Shown: positions 20,432 to 28,718 of the stretch, in pieces
How positions within the stretch are numbered: position 1 is the stretch's first letter
How the letters are laid out: each line of letters opens with the position of its first letter
Source: Stentor coeruleus
Taxonomy: Eukaryota > Ciliophora > Heterotrichea > Heterotrichida > Stentoridae
Direction: 5' to 3'
NCBI GenBank assembly: GCA_001970955.1
Contig: MPUH01000130.1
Location: 34,744-98,743 of the forward strand
DNA: 64,000 nt
The notes under the pieces: generated by a model
Databases searched by the model: none
The model's input: the letters and a program-made list of their open reading frames with translations, nothing else
Told to the model about the DNA's origin: nothing
Position numbers and translations under genes: made by a program

Positions 20432-21469
20432 TTACAATAATGCAATTTTTTTCAAACAAAACCCAGTAGGATTGAGTTCTACCGAAATAAAGCTTGGATG
20501 AAGTAAACTATTAAACGTTGTCCATTTCAATGAATTATATCCTGAATCAATAACATTAATCATGCATTCTCCCATATCTTCTGTTTTAGCTTCTAATGAT
20601 ATACTGTTAACTTTATTATCCAAAATTTCTAAACAGCAGTTAACCTCATCTGCTGTATTTCTCCTTAACAAATCATTTAATTCAGAACTCACAGGTGCTC
20701 CGAAATTCTCTAATAATGATAACCCTTTATCAATATTTTGCATACGAAGTCCATCAAAAATACAAAAATTCAGAAACCTTGATTGTCTTATAACTGAAAT
20801 AAAACAAAAAGTAGCTATTGGGTGATTATTAAGTGAAATCCATTTGTTTATCAAATCAATATCATTACAATCTGATAAGAAATTCGCTGTTTTTTGTATA
20901 TCCATAGGTTTATCAACTCCAATACCAAAATCAATTTCAGTACCGATTTTTAAATATAAAGATATTGTCAAAGGGCATAAGCTTATTAAGAATTTTACGT
21001 TGGTTTCAAAAACATTCCCATCAAATTCATAGTTTTTGCTATGCTGGGTCTGTTTTTGTAGTTTTTCGCAAAAGGTTTTTATAACAGCAAAATTCCGAGA
21101 TCCATCAATTTCATGTTTAATCCAAATACATTTGCCTGAGGAGTCTAGAGAAATTTTTGTTTTGATGTCGTCATTTAGAAGGGAACTTGATACTAAAAAA
21201 TTCTGCATTTCTTCGATCCACACATCGGTTATTGTGAGGATTTCAAGGTAATTCGGCAAGTCTTTGAGGATAATTTTAACTACTGATTTTAGTAGATTAA
21301 AGCTTCGCAATGGTGTTGAAGGTTTTTTTGGTGAAGTACCTGCTGATAAATTCAGATGGTCTGTGGTCTTTTCGGACAGAGATGGAAGAAAGTCAGAACA
21401 TTTTTCTTCAAACTTCTGTGACAAAAGCAATTCGTCTGCATCCGTACACATGCTAGTTTGGCAGCCCAT
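20432..21469 (-). CDS. Unknown protein with acylation signal (MGCQTS)
   Basis: 345 residues from the ATG complementary to 21467-21469; an upstream in-frame ATG at 21499 would add 10 residues. I prefer the internal start because it gives MGCQTSMCTDADE, a textbook N-myristoyl plus palmitoyl signal. The remainder is soluble-looking, with a 60-residue Ser/Glu-rich N-terminal part and a mixed-fold body (for example SLYLKIGTEIDFGIGVDKP). I recognise no family. It converges with PLK and is divergent from nothing close. The stop is TAA. It is real by length and codon use; its membrane location is inferred from the N-terminus alone. Confidence 0.72.
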   Translation of the reverse strand: MGCQTSMCTDADELLLSQKFEEKCSDFLPSLSEKTTDHLNLSAGTSPKKPSTPLRSFNLLKSVVKIILKDLPNYLEILTITDVWIEEMQNFLVSSSLLNDDIKTKISLDSSGKCIWIKHEIDGSRNFAVIKTFCEKLQKQTQHSKNYEFDGNVFETNVKFLISLCPLTISLYLKIGTEIDFGIGVDKPMDIQKTANFLSDCNDIDLINKWISLNNHPIATFCFISVIRQSRFLNFCIFDGLRMQNIDKGLSLLENFGAPVSSELNDLLRRNTADEVNCCLEILDNKVNSISLEAKTEDMGECMINVIDSGYNSLKWTTFNSLLHPSFISVELNPTGFCLKKIALL

Positions 21470-21675
21470 TAATTTTATAAGTCTTAAGTCTATATACATA
21501 ACATACTTAAGGACCTTGTTTTATCATTGCAGTGATAAACCTAGAATGCAAAACAAAAAACTATTAGATAATCTAAAAACATTATTTGGTAAAACTTTAA
21601 TCGTTTTTTCAGATTAGATAAGGTTTATTGTTCACAATGTATGAACCTATCATAAACTAATTTTATTATATGAGC

Positions 21676-24156
21676 CTACAGGGCAATAATAGCAATTTCT
21701 CCATCAATACACCCTACAAAAATATATTTATAATCCGCAGTCACAGCTACACAAGTTATCGGGGAGATAATCCCTAAACTACAAGACGAGAACTTTTCCC
21801 CATTCCCAGCTTTCCGTATTATCACATCTCCTTTATCACTTGCATAAACTAAAAAATCCTCATAAGTTGGATATCTCACAACAATTAGTGCATTAATATT
21901 AAAATGTTCTTGTATTGTATTAATCAATAACCCATTAACTGAATAAAAATACACAGTCCTATCTTCAGGAGAATACAATATAACCTTACAAGGTGCTGCT
22001 AAAGAAAACTTTGTTATTGTTATAGGTTTATTTCCAGGTAAAGCTATCTGTAATATCATCTTATAACTATCAGTACAATATAAATTACATTTCCCATCAA
22101 GTGACCCTGTTGCAAAAGTATGTATATCTTCAGCTATACATATAGAAGTTACTTCATCTTCATGATTAGCAAAATTGTATTTAAATGTCCAAAGTTCATT
22201 ATCAATTTTCCATATAACACATTCTCCATCACGACTTCCTGAAATTGCTGTTTTTTCATCATCAGAAAATTCTATACATGTTACTGTGGAAAAACTATTA
22301 TGGACGAATTTTAGGTTTGTAGTCTCACCGTTAAGATATCGGCGAACTTGGATTCGCCCATCCCAGAAACCACCGAAAGCTACAGATTTGCATGAGTTAA
22401 AAAATTGGAATGGGCAGTTGTGGTAAGGAATTGAAGTATCTTCGTAGTTTAGGAAAGAGTCTTTGATATAGTCGATATTTTGTACAGGATCACAACTAAT
22501 ACAAATTTCATTCCCCACAGTGAGTTTAATAAAATTGTATTTTGTAATTGTCCTATTAAGCCTCAAACAATAAATCTCTCTATCTCTAATAACCTTAATC
22601 CTAATAACCGATCTTAACGATAAACCCACAGGATTATTTTTAATTTTCGATAATCCACTAAGTAAAACCCTCATATTGCAAGGTTGTGAAAAAATATTCG
22701 GCAAATCTAAAATCTTATTAAAAGCTTTTTTCTGTATATGAGGTCTCGTAAACAGCTGTGTAGGTGTTCTTCCAAAATGATACATCTGTGTCAAAAGGGT
22801 CTTCAACAACGCTTCATCATTAATTTTTTCTAAATCCACATTATTCTCATAAGTCAAATAATAAAAAACATTCAAAGCTTTTTCAGCTTCAATACCTTGT
22901 TGTTTATATCCAAAAATCAAATCAATCCATTTGTTTATATTCGCTGAAACTTGTTCACTTTCAAGTGCTTCACGGTTAATTTTTATAAAATCATAAGCTG
23001 AATTAGTCCATTTTGGTAAAATAATATTATCGATTTGTTGACCACTTTGAGTAAACCCAAATGTGGTTTGGTTTATATTAAGGAACATTTCAGGAAGGCA
23101 AAAAAATTCAGGGATTAATTCCCGAACATCAGCGATATCTTCAATAGCAGATAAGTATGATTCATTTATAGAACTAAAAAGCCGATCAGGTAAATCAAAT
23201 TTCCCACCTTGAAGTTCTTTTGCACAATCATCAAATGGGGATAAACGAATAAGATAAAAAAGGGTTATGGTTGGGTTACTATAATGGGAACCAAAATGAA
23301 AAGGTGGATCAGTATTATCATTAGCCATGCATTTAAAACGATCAGTGAATATAGAAATACGTTCTTGAGAACCTAATGATCCCATATTTTTTGACATGTC
23401 TCTATATGAAGAAGTTGGTGATTCAGATTCATAATTAGAGATTACCCAAGGCATAACTGGATATTGAGTTAAATCATTATAACTTCTTCCAGCACAGTAA
23501 TTTAAATACATTAAATACTCAAAATTACTTATCTGCCAATTTACCCATTTTTCTGTAATACTAGGGTCAACGAATATTTGTGGTTTATATGAAGATAATG
23601 GTATAGCTTTTATAGATACTTTTGGCTTTGATATTTTCAGATTAAGCAAACCTTTTTTGATTTTCTTGATTTCTAATAAAAACTCAATCCTACTTGTTTT
23701 ATTGATAAAGTTAATAAGCAAGGTTTTCCCTTCAGCGAAAATCAGTTCAACTGCAGTTGGTTGCATTAAATAGCTTTTTGGGAAAACATTGACTAAAGAG
23801 TTAAGCTTCCAGGTTTTTGTGTATATTCCACTATTATCTGTAGGATTAAAAGCAAAAAGTTCGATACTTGTAGAATACTTTTCTTGTATTCCTTGATCAT
23901 AACAAAATAACAATTTCGGTTCTTTTTTTGTGTATTTTATATGAATATACCCATATTTTATCATCATTGGGCATATCAGTCCTACTATCCCTGAAAACCC
24001 TCCTGTAGTTTTTCCTGTTTCTTCTGAGATTTTGTTTTTAAGATCTTCGAGAAAATCGATATCTTCTTCTTCTATTGATAAACTGTTTCTTCGGATTTCT
24101 TTAAAATTTATCGGCTTCAAGCTCAACTCTTCAACAGGCTGTTTTTTACTACTCAC
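21676..24156 (-). CDS. BEACH-WD40 protein, C-terminal part of a neurobeachin-like gene
   Basis: 826 residues from MSSKKQPVEE. Domains in order are a BEACH-type PH (about residues 55-175), BEACH (about 200-480: NWQISNFEYLMYLNYCAGRS, PDRLFSSI, IPEFFCLPEMFLN, FGRTPTQLF) and WD40 repeats (about 590-826). BEACH proteins act in vesicle fission/fusion, lysosome size and receptor traffic. The frame is open upstream of this ATG into the duplicated 61-bp segment, where it continues the sequence of the 5' part (27961-24248). The two parts are therefore almost certainly one gene of about 2,090 codons, interrupted by a +1 (61-bp) tandem duplication. The stop is TAG. Confidence 0.93.
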   Translation of the reverse strand: MSSKKQPVEELSLKPINFKEIRRNSLSIEEEDIDFLEDLKNKISEETGKTTGGFSGIVGLICPMMIKYGYIHIKYTKKEPKLLFCYDQGIQEKYSTSIELFAFNPTDNSGIYTKTWKLNSLVNVFPKSYLMQPTAVELIFAEGKTLLINFINKTSRIEFLLEIKKIKKGLLNLKISKPKVSIKAIPLSSYKPQIFVDPSITEKWVNWQISNFEYLMYLNYCAGRSYNDLTQYPVMPWVISNYESESPTSSYRDMSKNMGSLGSQERISIFTDRFKCMANDNTDPPFHFGSHYSNPTITLFYLIRLSPFDDCAKELQGGKFDLPDRLFSSINESYLSAIEDIADVRELIPEFFCLPEMFLNINQTTFGFTQSGQQIDNIILPKWTNSAYDFIKINREALESEQVSANINKWIDLIFGYKQQGIEAEKALNVFYYLTYENNVDLEKINDEALLKTLLTQMYHFGRTPTQLFTRPHIQKKAFNKILDLPNIFSQPCNMRVLLSGLSKIKNNPVGLSLRSVIRIKVIRDREIYCLRLNRTITKYNFIKLTVGNEICISCDPVQNIDYIKDSFLNYEDTSIPYHNCPFQFFNSCKSVAFGGFWDGRIQVRRYLNGETTNLKFVHNSFSTVTCIEFSDDEKTAISGSRDGECVIWKIDNELWTFKYNFANHEDEVTSICIAEDIHTFATGSLDGKCNLYCTDSYKMILQIALPGNKPITITKFSLAAPCKVILYSPEDRTVYFYSVNGLLINTIQEHFNINALIVVRYPTYEDFLVYASDKGDVIIRKAGNGEKFSSCSLGIISPITCVAVTADYKYIFVGCIDGEIAIIAL

Positions 24157-24190
24157 ATACTTTTTTTTATATGATTTCCGGGCTAAAAAT

Positions 24191-24312
24191 GGTCTTGAGA
24201 AATCTTTGCAGAGTTTTTGTTGTAGTTTAAACTCAGTTGTTGTTAAATCATGGTCTTGAGAAATCTTTACAGAGTTTTTGTTGTAGTTTAAACTCAGTTG
24301 TTGTTAAATCAT
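24191..24312 (+). repeat. 61-bp tandem duplication breaking the BEACH gene
   Basis: The units are 24191-24251 and 24252-24312 and differ at one base (G to A, 18 bases in). Because 61 is not a multiple of three, the minus-strand frame ends at a TGA created at the unit boundary. With a single unit, the 5' part (ending CKDFSRP) would read straight on into FLARKSYKKKYVSSKKQ of the 3' part. Confidence 0.95.
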
Positions 24313-27300
24313 TAGCTTTAGATGAGAAGTTCTGTATTATTTTTTCAAGAATTTTTTTACGTTTATAGCTTTTTAGTTCTTTTTCCATTTCTCTTTGGAG
24401 GATTTTTTTATTTTCTTCGCTTCTGATTTGATTTACACAATCTTTTATATAGATTGCTAGTTTTGAATTAGCCATTTCGGTTTGGAGGATTGTTGATGAG
24501 TTTTCTTGAAGATATTTTTCGAGGCTACGCTCACGGTCTAGGCATATGAAATTTTGTCGATTAAAACAATGGAATTTTTCTTGGACTAGGAAGTAAATGT
24601 AGAAAAGAGCATTTTGGACTTCGGGTTGTGAGATAAAATCTTGGACGTTACGGTTTGTGTATTGGTTTATTAGTCCAATCCAGTTTTCTATACCTTTGGT
24701 TTGTTGGGAAATTGCTGAGATTATATAATTACAAGGGGAGGAGTATTGGTTTTGGTTGATTTTTAGGATACTTTTGATTCCACTTTGATGAGACTTACGA
24801 TTGTTACTTGAAAAAGTGCTGAATGTAAACTTTAAAAGTTTAGCCAAAGTTAAATACAACAAAGGCTTTGATTCTTTTTTTTGTATAATAATACAAAGGT
24901 ACCCCAGTGCATAAGCCACACAATTCGAATACAGTTTCCCTTCTTGTTTTGTCAAAGTCTTTTTATTACTTTCAGTTATCAACAAAATCGTCTTAATCAA
25001 ATTTTCCAGTACAGTCAACCAAAATTCTAAATTAATACTATCATCAGTTTCCTTAATACCCATACAAATAATATGGAAAAACACAACGGCAAATTTTCCT
25101 CTTCTTTTCAAATCGCCATCAGGTTCAAAATTTAGCACCATAGCTTCATTTTTTAATTTCCCAATAGTCATCCCTTTAATCTGTATATAAAGATCCTCAC
25201 AACTAACAATATTTAGAGTTTTATCCCATACAGGTTTAACTAAATTCGTATACAACTGAACAATCTGAAAATCTTCCCATATTTTATTAACACAAAGTTT
25301 CTCTTCAGGCTTATCCGAAGACCTAGCATAAGAATAAACAACGAATTCTTCAATAAAATACCCTAAAAGCACAGTATTCTTCCAGAAATTCTCAGAAAAA
25401 GTGACTAATTTTCCTGCAGTAGCCAAGAAATTCTCTAATATTTTCCTAACAATCAGCCTTGGTACATAATCTTTATTTTCTTTTTCAAACCATACAGATA
25501 AACGTTTTATATACCCCCAAGCATCATTATGTTCCATTCCTTGATGTAAAACTGTATTATGTAATCTTATCCCAATATCAACAATAGCATCAGCAGCTTC
25601 AACATTATCATGTGTTTCTAATATAATATCTAATAACCAATAATGCCAATCTACATTATCCACAAGAATATTACAGTTTTTTTTATTCCATTTTGTAAGC
25701 ATTAATTGATCTTGTAAAGCTTTATGTTTAATTTCTGGTGATGATTTCCTTACTACTTCTTGAAGAATTCTTAACCCTAAGACACTGTGAATATAGTCTG
25801 TATCATCTAAAATATTTGTTCCTTCAATTATTCGGTCAAGCATAATTTCAAGAGCTGCATGATAAAGTTGCTCATCACTTTTCATGAAAATGTTAGAAAA
25901 TGATGACCTTCGTTCAGAGGATATAGCGAAAGTTAGACTTTTACGGTTTTTGTGCCCTGCGTTTTCGACAACATCGAGAAAAGAGTCGTCGTTGACTGTT
26001 TGGAAAACTTCTTGTTCTTTGGATTCTAAAAGTAGGTCTGGGGAAAAGAGAGAAGCTATATATGGGTAAAAGTCATTTTGGGAGGAAAGGACTGGGATTT
26101 TATAATTGTTTAGAAGACTTTCAAGGGTTACAACGCTGAAGTATTTTACTTTGGAATTTTTCGAATTTAGGCACCAGGTTAGGATTTCAACACCTTTGGC
26201 TTCGATTATTTGTTTGATGAAAATAGAACTATGTGGGCCGAGACCAGTAGCAAGCATACGAATACCTTCAAGAATATGGATTTGAATATCTGTGTTTGGT
26301 CTACAACATAAAAACTTGACAAAACTTTCTGTAATACTCTGTTCCTGATATGTAAACACCACAAATTCTACAATCTCAACATATGCTTGTATTGCTTCAG
26401 GTAATGTTAGCACTTTAAAATTATCTAACATATACTCCAAACCTACCACTTTAGCTAATCCTCTATTCTTAGAATACATATTTTTCAATATCCCTAATAC
26501 CCTAAGTTGGGTGTTTAAATCCCCTTTAGCCCAAAGTTTTATATTCCAAAGTAAGTTTATAAAAACCTGCTCAGGCAATTTATTATTTCCACTATTCTTC
26601 AAATCATCAATAATATTAACAATCTCCTCAGAAACCATACAAGCAGGGATATCCTCTAAACACTGAGCCAATATTTTGAAAAACCCAGCCGAAACAGCTT
26701 CATTCTGATTATTAGGCCTATCCTTTAAACACAACATAACCAACCTAAACCATTCAATTAACAAATCCGAACTTTGCAATTGTATAATCCTATTAAGTAT
26801 GGGTAATAACATAAGTATCCCTCCAAAAGATGTATTTTTTCTTATAGTCATAGATTTAGCTCCAGTTAAACCAATAAGCTTAGCCACAATACTTCCAATT
26901 GCACTATAAGTATAATTCTTATATGTCCTTTCTGGATGGAAAATCATTAATAAACATTTAGAAGCATTTCCTGTAATAACAACATCAATAGACATCAAAC
27001 TTTCATTACTATGTGGGCCAAAATTGTAATGATGATATAAAGATTTCATCTTATCTACAGTTAATACATCATTAAAAAACATCACACAAGACATCTGCCC
27101 ATAAAAATCCAAACCAATTCCAGCTGTAGTCATTTCATTTTCATTAACATTAGGTAAATCCATCATAGAACTTAAAACTTCAGAATCATTTACAACAACT
27201 TTTACTTGATTTCTATGTAGTTTCTCTTTACTTCTATGAGAAAAAGATAGAAATATCCACACTTGTAAAGGCAACCTGCATAATAAAATCCCATTCGACC

Positions 27301-27961
27301 CTTTTGCTGGGACGAAATATTCTTGACCTAATGATCTATAATAAAGTAAATCATCTATAATATAAGCTTCTAAACCTCCTTGGCCTTTTATATGAAATGT
27401 GAATAATCTTGAAGCTTTTTGTAGACCTTCAAGTCTTATCCAAGCACAAAATGTTAGAGCTTTTTTGAATGGGTAAAGCATTTGTGAAATACTCAATCCT
27501 GAACCTTGGGCATTGAAAAAAAAGTAACTGTATGGAGGGGGCATTTTTGGGGATATAAGAAACAATTGGAAGAATCTGAGGATTAAAAGTAGTTGTTGAG
27601 TTGAACTATTAGGTAATTTTTTGATAAGATGTTCAATATGAGTTTTCTTTAGATCACAGTAATAGACTAGATATGAAATTAAGTCAAAGAGTTGATCTGA
27701 GATTTTTGATGAAAGAGTTTGATCGACTAGTAAATTTAGTATGTAAAGTTTTGTGTTGTCTGGGGTTATTTGCACGGTTTTGGTTAGAAGTAAAAGTGGG
27801 TTGTGGATAGATTGCTGGCAGATTTCTAAGAGACGGGAGATCACTTTAAGCTGTTTGGATTCATCATAACCGTGGAAGATATAGAATAAGTCCCATATGA
27901 GTTTTGGGTCTTGGATTATATTACCTTGAACCATTCTCTTGAAGATATCATCTGTATTCAT
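24248..27961 (-). CDS. Neurobeachin/LYST-like protein, N-terminal part (ConA-like plus armadillo)
   Basis: 1,237 codons ending in a TGA that lies inside a 61-bp tandem duplication. Around residues 140-310 a concanavalin-like lectin segment is visible (PFKKALTFCAWIRLEG and WIFLSFSHRSKEK, as in the LamG-like domain of BEACH proteins). This is followed by about 900 residues of helical armadillo-like sequence of the DUF4704 type (for example LLPILNRIIQLQSSDLLIEW). This order, leading into PH-BEACH-WD40 downstream, is that of neurobeachin and LRBA. The broken C-terminus is either an assembly error or a real disabling duplication. The nearby single-N duplications make an assembly error more likely. 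Confidence 0.9.
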   Translation of the reverse strand: MNTDDIFKRMVQGNIIQDPKLIWDLFYIFHGYDESKQLKVISRLLEICQQSIHNPLLLLTKTVQITPDNTKLYILNLLVDQTLSSKISDQLFDLISYLVYYCDLKKTHIEHLIKKLPNSSTQQLLLILRFFQLFLISPKMPPPYSYFFFNAQGSGLSISQMLYPFKKALTFCAWIRLEGLQKASRLFTFHIKGQGGLEAYIIDDLLYYRSLGQEYFVPAKGSNGILLCRLPLQVWIFLSFSHRSKEKLHRNQVKVVVNDSEVLSSMMDLPNVNENEMTTAGIGLDFYGQMSCVMFFNDVLTVDKMKSLYHHYNFGPHSNESLMSIDVVITGNASKCLLMIFHPERTYKNYTYSAIGSIVAKLIGLTGAKSMTIRKNTSFGGILMLLPILNRIIQLQSSDLLIEWFRLVMLCLKDRPNNQNEAVSAGFFKILAQCLEDIPACMVSEEIVNIIDDLKNSGNNKLPEQVFINLLWNIKLWAKGDLNTQLRVLGILKNMYSKNRGLAKVVGLEYMLDNFKVLTLPEAIQAYVEIVEFVVFTYQEQSITESFVKFLCCRPNTDIQIHILEGIRMLATGLGPHSSIFIKQIIEAKGVEILTWCLNSKNSKVKYFSVVTLESLLNNYKIPVLSSQNDFYPYIASLFSPDLLLESKEQEVFQTVNDDSFLDVVENAGHKNRKSLTFAISSERRSSFSNIFMKSDEQLYHAALEIMLDRIIEGTNILDDTDYIHSVLGLRILQEVVRKSSPEIKHKALQDQLMLTKWNKKNCNILVDNVDWHYWLLDIILETHDNVEAADAIVDIGIRLHNTVLHQGMEHNDAWGYIKRLSVWFEKENKDYVPRLIVRKILENFLATAGKLVTFSENFWKNTVLLGYFIEEFVVYSYARSSDKPEEKLCVNKIWEDFQIVQLYTNLVKPVWDKTLNIVSCEDLYIQIKGMTIGKLKNEAMVLNFEPDGDLKRRGKFAVVFFHIICMGIKETDDSINLEFWLTVLENLIKTILLITESNKKTLTKQEGKLYSNCVAYALGYLCIIIQKKESKPLLYLTLAKLLKFTFSTFSSNNRKSHQSGIKSILKINQNQYSSPCNYIISAISQQTKGIENWIGLINQYTNRNVQDFISQPEVQNALFYIYFLVQEKFHCFNRQNFICLDRERSLEKYLQENSSTILQTEMANSKLAIYIKDCVNQIRSEENKKILQREMEKELKSYKRKKILEKIIQNFSSKANDLTTTEFKLQQKLCKDFSRP

Positions 27962-28718
27962 TACTTATATTTGAATCGATGCTAAAAAATGGAAGATTTT
28001 AGTGTTTGAGATTAGGGGTGGGTGTATTTGATTGGGGTTTGGATAAGGAAAAGAAGGGTGGATAATTTTTGAATTTGGTTTGGGATGAGGAAAGGGAATT
28101 TGAAAGTAAAGATTTTATGGGGATATTTTATATGCATGGGAATATGGATTTTATGTGATAAGTCTCAAGTTGGGATCTTGGGTAAATCATTTTTTTTTTG
28201 CAGATTTTTAGATGGATTTTAGAAGAGTTTTTTAGTTTTGCTTTATGGGATAAGAGTTAGTTGTTTGTGACTAAGGTCAAAGATTTGGTTATGGTTATGG
28301 ATGATTTTAATGCTGATTTACTACATCTACAGTATAGTAGCCATAAAAATCATAAAAAAAAACAAAGTATTTTATCGGCCCTCATAAATACATTCATAGA
28401 TTACTCACAATCCAAAAACTAAAATCTCTAGTTTCAATCTTAATTGCAAATCCACATCAGTAAAAATATTTAAATTCCCATAAAAGTTCTCTCCACTAAA
28501 AATCTAAACCTTAATCATATTTAAATTACTCATTATTTTATTTTAACTTAAACAATAAAATCCTAAATAATGATTAATCTTCTAAAATATAAACTTCTCT
28601 TCATTCCAAGAGTTTTCTAATTAAAAAGCTTTGACTATACAAAAACAAAAACAATATCAACCCCATAATAAAAATCTATATCCTAATTTATAATAACATA
28701 CTAATTAAATAAATACTA
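27962..28718. other. Intergenic with a sharp skew switch
   Basis: This lies upstream of the BEACH gene and downstream of PKG, both on the minus strand. The plus strand has 41 G and 1 C in 28021-28140 but 3 G and 21 C in 28441-28560, switching near 28340. No gene or RNA is seen. Confidence 0.7.
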
